Shown: positions 14,654 to 23,899, counted from the stretch's first letter. The stretch: 64,000 nt of DNA from an uncultured Collinsella sp. (GCA_958348225.1 CATVYG010000005.1:1-64000), one strand, 5' to 3'. The notes: generated from the sequence alone by a model not told the origin. Program-made: numbers and translations.

Positions 14654-15459
14654 CGTCCATCACGCTCCCATGCAACGAACTGCTCGGGCCAGCCCTGAAC
14701 CTGTGGCTGAATATGCTCGGCGCAGCCCTTAAATGCCGTTTGGGCCGTGGCGAGCGATGCCCCATGCTTTCCATGCGGAAAGACATGTAGGCTAAAGCCA
14801 ATCCCGTGGTCGGCAAGAGCCTGCGCAAGAAGGAGGCTATTTTGAACTGGTACCGATGCATCCTCGGCGGTATGCCACAAGAACGTACGGGGGAAGCCAT
14901 CGCCCACCATATTCTCGATCGACAACTTTTGAGCCAAAGCGCCATCGGCACCCGTTAGGTGTTCAAACGAACCACGATGAGCATAGGCCCCCGAGCTTAC
15001 GACCGGATAGCCCAAGCAAAGTGTGTCAGGCCGAATCGACTCAGGCGATGCCGAAATCGACTCTGCAAGCCAGGGTTGGTCCCAAAGCGCCCCGAGCAAG
15101 CCAACTAGATGCCCACCGGCCGAAAAACCCATGACCGTAATCCGATCAGGATCGACACAGTACTCTGCCGCATGGCTTCGGACGGTATCGACCGCCCGCG
15201 CGAGTTCTTGCAATGCCAGCGGATAGACAGCCGGAGCAACCGAATAGTTCAGTACAAACGCTTGGTAGCCCATCGCCAACAAACGGAGCGCTACCGGCTC
15301 GCCTTCGCGCGGCGAAACGTGATCGTAGCCGCCTCCTGGCACGACCACAACTGCAGGCAGCGGTTTTAAAGCATAAGCATCTTCGGTCGGGGCAAAAACA
15401 TAAGACGTAATCGTGGCAGACGAGCCATCGACCCCGACAGGAATCGTTTTATTGAGCAT
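14650..15459 (-). CDS. Acetylesterase-like alpha/beta hydrolase
   Basis: This 269-residue protein has PGGGYDHVS (oxyanion hole), MGFSAGGHL (nucleophile Ser), TAEDASVP (acid) and the C-terminal HGKHGASLA histidine. It is the layout of Aes/BD-FAE-type small carbohydrate acetylesterases that are often mislabelled as xylanases. ATG 15459 is preceded by GAAAGGGAA. No signal peptide is visible. It is translated ahead of, and coupled to, the methylesterase-hydrolase fusion. With the SGNH hydrolase this makes three esterases in a row, which suggests highly substituted (acetylated and methylated) pectin fragments as substrate. Confidence 0.75.
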   Translation of the reverse strand: MLNKTIPVGVDGSSATITSYVFAPTEDAYALKPLPAVVVVPGGGYDHVSPREGEPVALRLLAMGYQAFVLNYSVAPAVYPLALQELARAVDTVRSHAAEYCVDPDRITVMGFSAGGHLVGLLGALWDQPWLAESISASPESIRPDTLCLGYPVVSSGAYAHRGSFEHLTGADGALAQKLSIENMVGDGFPRTFLWHTAEDASVPVQNSLLLAQALADHGIGFSLHVFPHGKHGASLATAQTAFKGCAEHIQPQVQGWPEQFVAWERDGR

Positions 15460-15511
15460 GTATTCCCTTTCACCATGATGCGTAGCGCAGCGCACACGGC
15501 CGTATCGCACA

Positions 15512-15548
15512 AGGGCTGCATTGCCGATTTATCCGACAATGCAGCCCT
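15512..15548 (-). terminator. Hairpin after the polygalacturonase gene
   Basis: A 12-bp stem, extended by CGG/CCG pairs around a short loop, lies 16 bp beyond the stop codon of the GH28 gene. The T-run is poor (TTGTG), so termination may be partial. Confidence 0.55.
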
Positions 15549-15563
15549 GGTCATCAACCCGAG

Positions 15564-17159
15564 TTAGGAACGGACAACCTTGTCGACGTTCTGGAGCTGC
15601 AGTTCCTCGCCGTCCTGGCCCTCGATCACCACATTTTGCAGATCGAGTACCTTGACGTTTTGCGCAATGATGCCCTGACACACCATGGGCTCAACGCCGC
15701 AGGCCATGGCCGGGACAAAGGGCTCGGCATCCGGCGCGAAGGTCACGTGGACATCCTGGAACGTCAGGCGCGTTACTTTACTCTCGGGCAGGCCCGTGAT
15801 GTAGGCAGCGGCCGCGTGGCAGTTAGTGGCCTCGATATCGCAAAACGTCGTGGCACCAAAGCCGGGCGTGCGGTCGTCGACAGGCAGCGTCTCGCGAGAC
15901 TGCACGTAATCGGTCTTGCCGTCCTTGTCGCAGAAGTAGAAGGAGTTGACCACGAAGGGCGTGAGCACCTCATCCATGCGAATGTGCTCAAAGGTAATGC
16001 CCTCGTTGACGGCATCCTTGCCGCGCCCGCGGCGGGTCTTGACGCGCAGGCCGCGGTCGGTGCGCTCAAAGAGGCACTTGCTCACGGTAAGGTCCTTGAT
16101 GCCGCCGGCAGCCTCTGAACCCAGGACCACGGCGCCGTGACCATCGTGCATGTAGCAGTGAGAGATCAGCACGTCGTGCGTGGCGGGACGAAGCTCGGGC
16201 TCAATGCCCAACTTGCCGCTCTTGATGGCGATGCAGTCGTCGCCCACCGAGAACTGACAGCCAAGGATGCGGACAAAGCCGCAGCTCTCGGGATCGAAAC
16301 CGTCGGTGTTGTGGGAGTTCTTGGGGCCCTCGATGGACAGGCAAAGCGCGTCGACATGCTCGCACAGGACGGGATGGATATTCCACGCCGGGCTGTTGCG
16401 CACGGTAAAGCCGGCAAGGCTCACGTTTTGGCACTCGGACAGGAAGATCATGCGCGGACGGGCGACCTCGCGGCCCTCCTCGGGACGGAAGATGTTCTTA
16501 AAGTCCTTGTTCCACCAGTTGTCCTCGGCAAAATCGGTCTGACCGTCAATCGCGCCGCGACCATAGATGCACACGTCGTGCACGCCCAGACCCGTAAAGG
16601 TAGAACAGTAGGTCGAGAAACTCTCGCCCTCCCAGCGGCCCAGGGGCAGCATATCGGTGCCGGCATACCCGGCACCCTCGTTGCCCGTGACCGTTCCCGG
16701 AATGTAGGCAAGCGCCGCACGATCGTGGCGGGCCAGCAGCACCGCTCCCTCGGCGAGCTCGATGTTGATATTGCTCTTAAGGAAGAGGGACTTGATGCGA
16801 TAACTACCGGCGGGGATCAGCACGCGCCCGCCCTTGGGGCAGGCCATGATGGCAGCCTGGATGTTGGTGGTGTCGTCGTGCTCGGCATCGCCCTTGGCGC
16901 CACAGTCGCGAACGTTGATGGTAAAGGGCTCAGCCGGCGTGGTGACACCTACGCTCAGCTCACGCTCGCCACAAACAAAACGAACCAGGTTGCGCTTGCC
17001 GGGGATCAGGCCGTCGACATAGGTCTCGACCGTATTCGTGGTACCAGCGGGCTCGTCGTTGACAAAGATCTCCCACGTATCGGCACAGGTAAAGTAGCCG
17101 CCGTCGTCAAGCTCGATCACGGCCGCGCGGGCGTTGCGCCAGATAACGTTCGTCTCCAT
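15564..17159 (-). CDS. Polygalacturonase, family GH28
   Basis: This 531-residue protein has an N-terminal fibronectin-III-like domain (about 1-75) and a right-handed beta-helix. All four GH28 signatures are present: NTDGFD (284-289), GDD (306-308), GHG (340-342) and RVKT (372-375). They carry the three catalytic aspartates and the substrate-binding Arg and Lys. It hydrolyses oligogalacturonides to galacturonate for the uxa enzymes. The layout with no signal peptide and a FN3 module resembles intracellular exo-acting bacterial enzymes. ATG 17159 follows GAGGGAG. A terminator separates it from the symporter gene upstream, and no regulon operator is seen in the 50 bp between. Confidence 0.9.
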   Translation of the reverse strand: METNVIWRNARAAVIELDDGGYFTCADTWEIFVNDEPAGTTNTVETYVDGLIPGKRNLVRFVCGERELSVGVTTPAEPFTINVRDCGAKGDAEHDDTTNIQAAIMACPKGGRVLIPAGSYRIKSLFLKSNINIELAEGAVLLARHDRAALAYIPGTVTGNEGAGYAGTDMLPLGRWEGESFSTYCSTFTGLGVHDVCIYGRGAIDGQTDFAEDNWWNKDFKNIFRPEEGREVARPRMIFLSECQNVSLAGFTVRNSPAWNIHPVLCEHVDALCLSIEGPKNSHNTDGFDPESCGFVRILGCQFSVGDDCIAIKSGKLGIEPELRPATHDVLISHCYMHDGHGAVVLGSEAAGGIKDLTVSKCLFERTDRGLRVKTRRGRGKDAVNEGITFEHIRMDEVLTPFVVNSFYFCDKDGKTDYVQSRETLPVDDRTPGFGATTFCDIEATNCHAAAAYITGLPESKVTRLTFQDVHVTFAPDAEPFVPAMACGVEPMVCQGIIAQNVKVLDLQNVVIEGQDGEELQLQNVDKVVRS

Positions 17160-17205
17160 GGATTTCTCCCTCAAAAAGATGCTCTAAAGGCAAATTGTAC
17201 GCTGT

Positions 17206-17251
17206 TAAAAAAGGGCCGTGCCTGCCGGCGGAATTCCGGTGGCACGGCCCT
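17206..17251 (-). terminator. Rho-independent terminator of the GPH symporter gene
   Basis: Perfect 11-bp arms (17212-17222 and 17241-17251) are followed, on the minus strand, by six T. Confidence 0.9.
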
Positions 17252-17274
17252 GTGATTTGGACGATATGTCGGCC

Positions 17275-18834
17275 TTACTCGGCGGGGGTTACGCTACCGT
17301 CCTGGAAGCCAACGTTGTTGTGGGCAAAGCAGTCCTCGTACTTAAAGCCGGAGAGCTCCTCGCAAAGCGCCTTGACCTCGGGCTTGACGTCGGCCATCTT
17401 GCCACCCTCCTTGACGCGGTGAATCTCGTCGCAAAGGATGTCGCACTGCTCCTTGTCGATCTTGATGCCGCGGGCAAGGACGGCCGCAAGCAGGAAGAAG
17501 CCGGCGCAGCCGATGAGCATGTAGCCGCAGATATACAGAGGCACGGTAGCGGGCTGGGTCACGGCGTCGCTATTGCCGGCGGTCTGAATGAAGCCGGAGG
17601 CAGCAAGGACGATAGCCCACACGTTGACGGCGATAGCCTGGGCGATCTGCTGGCAGAGCTGCTGCGCGGAGCTGTAGATGCCCTCGCGACGACGCAGGGT
17701 GATGAGTTCATCGACATCGGGGATGTAGTTGAGCAGAACATCGGGCAGGTACTGGAAGCCGACGTAGAAGAACTTCCAGATGGCGAAGATGATGGGGTAG
17801 GCAATCATGGCGATGGCGACCGTGGAGGTGCCGTTGATCTGACCAAAGGCGAAGTAGTTGTAGGCAATGATGCACGCAGCGCAACCGACATTTGCGAGGT
17901 ACCAAGACTTGTGGAAGCCCTTCTTGGCCATGAGGGCGACCCAGATGGCGGTGCAGACGATAGCGACGACCTTGCCAGGCATCTCCATCACGGACTCGTA
18001 GGACTTAGGAATCTGCAGGCAGTAGACGATGAAGAAGGACAGGCAGGCAGACCAGCAGGCAGCAGCGAGCTTCGTGGAGACCTGTGCATACAGGACCTTG
18101 CGGAAGGACTTGTTGCGGAAGGTGGAGATAACGTCCACAAAGAACTTCTTGATGCCCTCGCCGACGCTCTCGATCTTCTCCTGAGCGACCTCCTCGGGGG
18201 TGTGCTCCCACGTGGACAGGTACACGCAGAGCAGCGAGATTGCCATGACCGAAGCGTTGACCGTAGCGATGATGAAGTAGCTGAACGGGTTGGTCTCGCC
18301 GAAGGTGCCAAAGCCGAAGCCCACAAGTGCAGCCATCAGGAAGCCGGCGGCGTTACCAAAGAGATGCTTGTAGCCGGTGAGGTACGTACGCTCCTTAAAG
18401 TCGTCGGTCATCTCGATGGTAAGCGGCGACAGGTTGGCGGTGCAGAACGTGTACGCGACGTTGTAGATCAGGTACAGCACAAAGTAGTACGGGAAGCCAA
18501 ACGGCGTAGCCACGAAGATGAGCGGCTCGGCGATCATCATCGGGATGGCCAGCAAGATCCAGAAACGACGACGACCAAAGATGCGGCCAATCTTGGTGGC
18601 ATAGAAGTTATCGGCCACAAAGCCCATCAGCGGGCAAAGAATAGCGTTGACATAGATGGCAAACGAGCTGATCAGTGCAGCCTCGCCTGCGGACAGGCCA
18701 CACTCCGTGGACAGGAACAGCACCATGTAGCTGTGCGTAAAGGTCAGGGCACCGGAATTGAGCATACCGCCCATACCAAAGCCCAAGCGCGTCCAGAATG
18801 TGATCTTACGCTTTTTTCCGATCTTATTAGTCAT
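17275..18834 (-). CDS. GPH-family sugar:cation symporter, probable oligogalacturonide importer
   Basis: This 519-residue membrane protein has about twelve hydrophobic segments. It shows glycoside-pentoside-hexuronide (GPH/MelB) family features: FWTRLGFGMGGM at the N-terminus, a loop with RFGRRRFWIL-like IGRIFGRRRFW, and NLSPLTIEMTDDFKER between helices. GPH members include TogT, which carries oligogalacturonides. With signal-less pectinases encoded on both sides, it is the only import route for the locus visible in the window. ATG 18834 follows GAGGGAG. Two regulon operators lie at 18.91-18.97 kb, flanking a candidate promoter (TTCACC, 17 bp, CATAAT), so it is likely repressed by the LacI protein. 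Confidence 0.8.
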   Translation of the reverse strand: MTNKIGKKRKITFWTRLGFGMGGMLNSGALTFTHSYMVLFLSTECGLSAGEAALISSFAIYVNAILCPLMGFVADNFYATKIGRIFGRRRFWILLAIPMMIAEPLIFVATPFGFPYYFVLYLIYNVAYTFCTANLSPLTIEMTDDFKERTYLTGYKHLFGNAAGFLMAALVGFGFGTFGETNPFSYFIIATVNASVMAISLLCVYLSTWEHTPEEVAQEKIESVGEGIKKFFVDVISTFRNKSFRKVLYAQVSTKLAAACWSACLSFFIVYCLQIPKSYESVMEMPGKVVAIVCTAIWVALMAKKGFHKSWYLANVGCAACIIAYNYFAFGQINGTSTVAIAMIAYPIIFAIWKFFYVGFQYLPDVLLNYIPDVDELITLRRREGIYSSAQQLCQQIAQAIAVNVWAIVLAASGFIQTAGNSDAVTQPATVPLYICGYMLIGCAGFFLLAAVLARGIKIDKEQCDILCDEIHRVKEGGKMADVKPEVKALCEELSGFKYEDCFAHNNVGFQDGSVTPAE

Positions 18835-18911
18835 CGAGCTCCCTCTCTTTTCTCGATTGTCTTGCAGCAAGACATTGGAGTCCACACTGACATCTGTCTG
18901 CCCAGCGTTCA

Positions 18912-18927
18912 GGGTGAACGTTTAGTT
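18912..18927. promoter_or_regulatory. Uronate-regulon operator downstream of the symporter -10
   Basis: GGGTGAACGTTTAGTT keeps the left half of the palindrome; the right half is degenerate. It lies just downstream of the candidate CATAAT -10 element on the minus strand. Confidence 0.6.
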
Positions 18928-18951
18928 AGATTATGCGCGATTGCTTATGAC

Positions 18952-18967
18952 AGGTGAACGTTCACTT
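18952..18967. promoter_or_regulatory. Uronate-regulon operator over the symporter -35
   Basis: AGGTGAACGTTCACTT matches the palindrome at 15 of 16 bases. On the minus strand its TTCACC is 17 bp from CATAAT, so the operator may overlap the -35 element. Confidence 0.75.
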
Positions 18968-19072
18968 GAATAATATCCTTGAACGGTCGATTTTTACCGC
19001 TGAACGGACACAATTGAGATCCTCACACCTATTTTCTGCTGGTAAGGGTGCCATGCTGGATAGCCATGAGAT

Positions 19073-19088
19073 AGGTGAACGTTTATCA
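19073..19088. promoter_or_regulatory. Uronate-regulon operator, upstream site
   Basis: AGGTGAACGTTTATCA has an intact left half and a weak right half. It lies between the uxaA terminator and the symporter promoter, 121 bp from the -35 operator. Confidence 0.55.
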
Positions 19089-19121
19089 GATTTTCCAACA
19101 TATTCACTTAACCACGAAACG

Positions 19122-19154
19122 AAAAAGCCCCGCCGGGAACACTCCCGACGGGGC
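19122..19154 (-). terminator. Rho-independent terminator of the uxaCBA operon
   Basis: A 12-bp GC-rich stem with one mismatch-type wobble (19127-19138 with 19143-19154) is followed by five T on the minus strand. Confidence 0.9.
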
Positions 19155-19189
19155 CGATGACATCGCGCTATGCTTGGGCGCACTTGCCG

Positions 19190-20674
19190 CTACAAGCAGA
19201 CGCCGTCCTTCCAGATACTGATCTCGTGACAGCCACGGCGCTCGGCACTCGTGAGCTTGCCGCTCGCCGTCTGTAGCACCAGCTGGTACAAATCGCGGGC
19301 GGCCTCGTCGAGCGTGCGCTCACCCGTGGCAATCACGCCGGCGTTAAAGTCCATCCAATTGGCCTTGTGGTCGCACAAACGCTGGTTGGTGAACACTTTG
19401 AGCGTAGGCGCCGGCGCGCCAAACGGTGTGCCGCGGCCGGTCGAGAACAGAATCACGTGGCAGCCGGCAGCCGTCAACGCCGTGGTGGATACCATGTCGT
19501 TGCCCGGACCGCACAGCATGTTCAGGCCGTGTTTAGTTGCCTGGCCGGCATACGGCAGCACGTCGACGATGGGGGCAGATCCGCCCTTTTGCACGCAGCC
19601 GCAGCTCTTGTCCTCGAGCGTGGTAATACCTCCGTCCTTGTTGCCGGGGCTCGGGTTCTCGTAGACAACCTCGCCGTGGCTAATAAAGTAGCCCTTAAAG
19701 CCGTTGAGCATGTCGGAGGCGGCGCCAAAGACCTGCTCGTTCTCACAGCGATCGAGCAGAATACTCTCGGCGCCAAACATCTCGGGCACCTCGGTAAGCA
19801 CCGACGTGCCGCCACGGGCGACGACCATATCGCTCACGCGACCGATCGTGGGGTTGGCGGTAATGCCCGAAAGACCGTCGGAGCCGCCGCACTTAAGACC
19901 AATAACCAGCTCGGAGGCCAAAATGGGCTCACGCTTGGCTTGCTTTGCCAGGTCTGCCAGCTCGGCCAGAATCTTGTGGCCCTCGACCTGCTCGTCGGCA
20001 ACGTCCTGGCAGGTGAGGAAGCGGACGCGCTCGTGATCGAAGTCACCGAGCTCGTCGAGCACCTGCTGGTGTGTGCAGTTCTCGCAACCAAGCGACAGGA
20101 ACAGCACACCGGCCGCATTAGGATGACGCGAGAGCGCCACCAGCAGACGACGCGTCTGGACATGGTCGGCGCCGGTCTGCGAGCAGCCAAAGGGATGCGG
20201 GAAGTAGTAAACACCCTCCAGCGAGCCATCGACCAGATCCTGGGCCTGCTCACACATGGCACGGGCGACTTCGTTGACACAGCCGACCGTGGGGATGATC
20301 CACAGCTCATTACGCGTCGCGGCACGACCGTCGGCGCGGCGGAACCCCATAAAGGTCTCGGGCTCAACGGGATCCACGACCGGATGTGTGGGGTTGTAGG
20401 TGTACTCGACCTCGCCCGAAAGGTTGGTCTTGACATTATGTGTATGAAGCCACTGACCGGGCTGGACATCGCCCGTCACATGGCCGATAGGAAGGCCGTA
20501 CTTGATGACGTCCTCCCCCGCGGCAATCGAGCGCACGGCCATCTTATGACCCTGCGGAATATCCTCCGCGGCCACGACCTCGCCCACCCCGGGAACCGCG
20601 ACGGCGGTGCCCTTGGCAAGCGGCGACAGCGCGACGATCACGTTGTCGGCCGGATTGATCTGGATAGTGTTCAT
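19190..20674 (-). CDS. uxaA: Altronate dehydratase
   Basis: This 494-residue protein has an N-terminal SAF domain (about 1-95) and a large D-galactarate/altronate dehydratase domain. Characteristic stretches are GFRRADGRAATRNE, PHPFGCSQTG, LGCENCTHQQ, GLKCGGSDGLSGITANP and CGPGNDMVSTT. It dehydrates D-altronate to KDG, the third step of galacturonate catabolism. The conserved cysteines and histidines are consistent with an iron-dependent enzyme. It is the last gene of the uxaC-uxaB-uxaA operon: the gap to uxaB is 81 bp without an operator, and a strong terminator follows. Confidence 0.92.
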   Translation of the reverse strand: MNTIQINPADNVIVALSPLAKGTAVAVPGVGEVVAAEDIPQGHKMAVRSIAAGEDVIKYGLPIGHVTGDVQPGQWLHTHNVKTNLSGEVEYTYNPTHPVVDPVEPETFMGFRRADGRAATRNELWIIPTVGCVNEVARAMCEQAQDLVDGSLEGVYYFPHPFGCSQTGADHVQTRRLLVALSRHPNAAGVLFLSLGCENCTHQQVLDELGDFDHERVRFLTCQDVADEQVEGHKILAELADLAKQAKREPILASELVIGLKCGGSDGLSGITANPTIGRVSDMVVARGGTSVLTEVPEMFGAESILLDRCENEQVFGAASDMLNGFKGYFISHGEVVYENPSPGNKDGGITTLEDKSCGCVQKGGSAPIVDVLPYAGQATKHGLNMLCGPGNDMVSTTALTAAGCHVILFSTGRGTPFGAPAPTLKVFTNQRLCDHKANWMDFNAGVIATGERTLDEAARDLYQLVLQTASGKLTSAERRGCHEISIWKDGVCL

Positions 20675-20755
20675 TGCAAATGGTCCTAACCCTACAGGTT
20701 GAGCAGAAGTCGAGACGCGGGCACGCCGTCCCGCGCCCGCGTCTGCGCCGGAAAT

Positions 20756-22270
20756 TTACGCCTGAGCGTTGGCGAAGGCCTGCTTGGCGCCCTCGGCACG
20801 CACGACAGCGAGCGCGCTGACGACAAACTCCTCAAGACCTGCGATCTGCGTAAGGTCCTCGCCCCACATCTGCTCGTTGGTGAGCACGTCGTGCACCAGC
20901 TGGGCATCGTCGGCGCCGGCATGGGCGGCGTAGAAGTCGAGCACGAAGGCGTCGTCCTGAGCGGTGTACTCGGTGCCGTCGGAGCGACGCAGGTGCAGGC
21001 CGTCGCCCTCGCGGGACACGAGCTCCTGCGTGTAGAAGGAGATGAGCGTAGCGAGGCTCGTCGCCAGGCACTTGGGCAGGTTGCCGGTCTCGGCAACGTA
21101 GTCCTTGAGCGTGGGCAGGTCGCGAGCGCGCCACTTAGCCGTGGAGTTGAGGCAGATGGAGAGCAGCGCATGATCAATAAACGGGTTGTCGAAGCGGTTT
21201 TCGACGGCGGCGGCAAAGGCCTTGCAGTCCTCGACATCCAAGTCGGCGGCAAGCGTCGGAATGACCTCGTCGTAGAGCATGGTGTTCATGAAGCCGCGAA
21301 TGGTCTCGTCATGCATGCAGTCGCGCACGATATCAAAGCCGGCAACCCAGGAACCCGGAACGAAGGCGGTGTGGGCACCGTTGAGGATGCGGACTTTGCG
21401 CTTTTTGTACGGGGTGACGTCGGGAGTCACAAAGACACCCGGAAGACCAGCCTTCACAAAGGGAAGCTTCTCGGCAAGCGACTCGTCGCCCTGGATGCCC
21501 CACATCTGGAAGGGCTCGCGCACGGCCAGGAAGGGATCCTCGTAGCCCAGACGCTCAGCCACCGCGGCGGCCTCGGATGCGTCGCGGATACGGCCCGGTA
21601 CGATGGTGTCGACGAGTGTGGTGCAGACGGTGCAGTCGTTGGCCATCCACTGCGCAAACTCGTCCTCCCAGCCCCAGTCGCTCACATACTGGTTCATGAT
21701 GCGCAGCAACTCCTCGCCGTTGTGATCGATGAGCTCGCAGGCGAGGACGATGACGCCCGGCTTACCGGCAGCCCAGCGGGTGTGGAGCACCTGGGCAAGC
21801 TTGGCGGGGAAGCTCGCGGGTGGCATGTCGTCGGCCTTGCAGGACGGGTCATAGGCGATACCGGCCTCGGTGGTGTTGGAGACGATAATCTCCAGGTCGT
21901 CAGAGACGGCGACCTCCATCATGGCGCGGTAGTCGTCCTCGCGGTACGGGTTGATGCAGCGGCTGCAAGCGCTAATCACGCGGGACTCGTCGACCGTGTT
22001 GCCGTCCTCCTTGCCGCGCACCAGCACGGTATACAGGTCGTCCTGGGCATTGATACCGTCGGCAAAGCCAAAGGCGCCGCTGATGGGCTGGACCATGACG
22101 ATCTTGCCATTCCAGCCGGTCGCCTCGTTACCCATGTCAAAGAAGCGGTCAACGAAAGCGCGTAGGAAGTTGCCCTCGCCAAACTGCAGGACCTTCTCCG
22201 GCGCGTCCTTGGGAAGAAGATAGCCCTCGTAGCCGATCTTCTCGAGCGTATCGTAGCTGATGTTCTCCAT
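20756..22270 (-). CDS. uxaB: Tagaturonate reductase
   Basis: This 504-residue protein is of the mannitol dehydrogenase/polyol-specific long-chain dehydrogenase family. The N-terminal LQFGEGNFLRAFVD begins the NAD-binding domain. GLPGVFVTPDVTPYKKRKVRILNGAHTAF is the long-chain family core with the catalytic lysine-asparagine-histidine region. UxaB reduces D-tagaturonate to D-altronate with NADH. Placement between uxaC and uxaA makes tagaturonate a better choice than fructuronate (UxuB) or mannitol. The ATG is preceded by an AAGGAGACACAT-type binding site. Confidence 0.88.
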   Translation of the reverse strand: MENISYDTLEKIGYEGYLLPKDAPEKVLQFGEGNFLRAFVDRFFDMGNEATGWNGKIVMVQPISGAFGFADGINAQDDLYTVLVRGKEDGNTVDESRVISACSRCINPYREDDYRAMMEVAVSDDLEIIVSNTTEAGIAYDPSCKADDMPPASFPAKLAQVLHTRWAAGKPGVIVLACELIDHNGEELLRIMNQYVSDWGWEDEFAQWMANDCTVCTTLVDTIVPGRIRDASEAAAVAERLGYEDPFLAVREPFQMWGIQGDESLAEKLPFVKAGLPGVFVTPDVTPYKKRKVRILNGAHTAFVPGSWVAGFDIVRDCMHDETIRGFMNTMLYDEVIPTLAADLDVEDCKAFAAAVENRFDNPFIDHALLSICLNSTAKWRARDLPTLKDYVAETGNLPKCLATSLATLISFYTQELVSREGDGLHLRRSDGTEYTAQDDAFVLDFYAAHAGADDAQLVHDVLTNEQMWGEDLTQIAGLEEFVVSALAVVRAEGAKQAFANAQA

Positions 22271-22365
22271 CTATGTGTCTCCTTAGATAGCCGTTAGCGT
22301 GCAAGCAAAACGGGGCGCCGCGTGTGGCAACGGCGCTCCCGAGTTCGATGTGATTCGATGCGGGC

Positions 22366-23793
22366 TTAGGCCTCGACGGTGTCCAGGTCAAAGCCAAAGT
22401 AGCGGACCGCATTGTTGTAGCTGATGTCGCGTACAACCTCGCCCAGCAGCTCCATGTCGGCCGGGTACTTGCCCTGCTCGACCCACTCGCCGATCACGCT
22501 GCACAGCACGCGACGGAAGTACTCGTGGCGCGGATAGGACAGGAAGGAGCGGGAATCGGTAAGCATGCCCACAAAGTTGCCCAGCACGCCCTCGTTGGCA
22601 AGGGCCGTGAGCTGCTCGCGCATACCGACCTCGTTGTCGTTGAACCACCAGGCGGAGCCGTTCTGTATCTTACCGGCAGTCGGAGCCTCCTGGAAGCAGC
22701 CCATCACGGTATCGATCATGGTGTTATCGATGGGGTTCAGGCTGTACAGGATGGTCTTGGGCAGGCCACAAGTCTCCTGAATGGAGTTGAGGAAATCGGC
22801 GAGCTGGTCGGACGGCGTGTAGTTGGAGATGCAGTCGTAGCCGGTATCGGGACCGAGCTTGGCAAACATGGCGCGATTGTTGTCGCGCTTGCAGCCAAAG
22901 TGCAGCTGCATGGCCCAGCCCAGACGGACATACTCGCCAGCGACAAACTGCATAAAGGCAGTCTTGTACTTGAGGACCTCTTCCTCGGTAAGCGGCTCGG
23001 CAGCCAGACCCTTGGCAAAGATAGCCTCGATCTCGTCGGCGGTAGCCGGGACGTACATAACGTAGTCGAGTGCGTGGTCGGATGCGCGGCAGCCCAGCTC
23101 GTGAGCAACGTCGTAGCGCTTGGAAATGGCAGCCTTCATGCCCTCAAAGTCGCTGACCTCAACGCCGGCAACCTCGGAAAGGTGCTTGCAGTAGTCGGCA
23201 AACTCCTGGCCGCGCTCGATGCGCAAAGCGGCATCGGGGCGCATGGCGGGAACGACCTGAACGTCAAAGCTGTCGTCGGCGGCAATCTTCTTGTGCCACT
23301 CAAAGCTGTCGGCGGGGTCGTCGGTAGTGCAGATCATGCGGACGTTGGACTGCTTGATCAGGTTGCGGCAGGTAAAGCTAGCCTCAGCGAGCTTGGCGTT
23401 GGCAAGGTCCCAGACCTCCTGGGCAGTCTTGCCGTTGAGGACGCCCTCGTAGCCAAAGTAGCGCTTAAGCTCCAGGTGGCTCCACTCAAAGACGGGGTTG
23501 CCAACGCAGCGACCCAGGGTCTCGGCCCACTTTTGGAACTTCTCGCGAGCAGGGGCGTCGCCAGTGATAAAACGCTCGTCGACGCCGTTGGCACGCATCA
23601 GGCGCCACTTGTAGTGGTCGCCGCCCAGCCAAACCTCGGTGATGTTCTCGAAACGCTTGTCCTCCCAAATCTCCTTAGGAGAAATGTGGCAGTGATAGTC
23701 GACGATGGGCATGCCCTCGGCAAAGTTGTGGAACAGCTCCTCGCCGGTCTTGGTGCTCAGCAGGAAATCCTGATCGTCCATAAAGTTTTTCAT
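22366..23793 (-). CDS. uxaC: Uronate (glucuronate/galacturonate) isomerase
   Basis: This 475-residue TIM-barrel protein of the amidohydrolase superfamily has the metal ligands in VDYHCHISPKEIW near the N-terminus. Further family stretches are ICTTDDPADS, HFGCKRDNNRAM and MLTDSRSFLSYPRHEYFRR. It converts D-galacturonate to D-tagaturonate (or glucuronate to fructuronate). I place the start at ATG 23793, preceded by AAAGGGG; the open frame continues 48 codons upstream through the operator, which is not coding. It is the first gene of the operon, and two regulon operators lie 53-106 bp upstream. Confidence 0.93.
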   Translation of the reverse strand: MKNFMDDQDFLLSTKTGEELFHNFAEGMPIVDYHCHISPKEIWEDKRFENITEVWLGGDHYKWRLMRANGVDERFITGDAPAREKFQKWAETLGRCVGNPVFEWSHLELKRYFGYEGVLNGKTAQEVWDLANAKLAEASFTCRNLIKQSNVRMICTTDDPADSFEWHKKIAADDSFDVQVVPAMRPDAALRIERGQEFADYCKHLSEVAGVEVSDFEGMKAAISKRYDVAHELGCRASDHALDYVMYVPATADEIEAIFAKGLAAEPLTEEEVLKYKTAFMQFVAGEYVRLGWAMQLHFGCKRDNNRAMFAKLGPDTGYDCISNYTPSDQLADFLNSIQETCGLPKTILYSLNPIDNTMIDTVMGCFQEAPTAGKIQNGSAWWFNDNEVGMREQLTALANEGVLGNFVGMLTDSRSFLSYPRHEYFRRVLCSVIGEWVEQGKYPADMELLGEVVRDISYNNAVRYFGFDLDTVEA

Positions 23794-23845
23794 CAAACAG
23801 CCCCTTTGCTGGCAACGCGGGCGCACGGCGCGCTCGTTATCCTTT

Positions 23846-23861
23846 AGGTGAACGTTCACTA
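23846..23861. promoter_or_regulatory. Uronate-regulon operator overlapping the uxaC -10
   Basis: AGGTGAACGTTCACTA matches at 15 of 16 positions. On the minus strand a TATAGT hexamer (23858-23863) overlaps its edge, which fits repression of uxaC. Confidence 0.8.
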
Positions 23862-23883
23862 TACTAATCCATTGCACCTCAAA

Positions 23884-23899
23884 AGGTGAACGTTCACCT
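23884..23899. promoter_or_regulatory. Uronate-regulon operator, perfect palindrome
   Basis: AGGTGAACGTTCACCT is a perfect 16-bp palindrome, 38 bp centre to centre from the uxaC-proximal site. Confidence 0.85.

Noticed and set aside
22711..22790. tRNA or rRNA genes in this or any other part of the window
   Set aside because: I looked for the conserved T-arm and cloverleaf pattern across the intergenic regions and saw none; the segment given is coding for uxaC.
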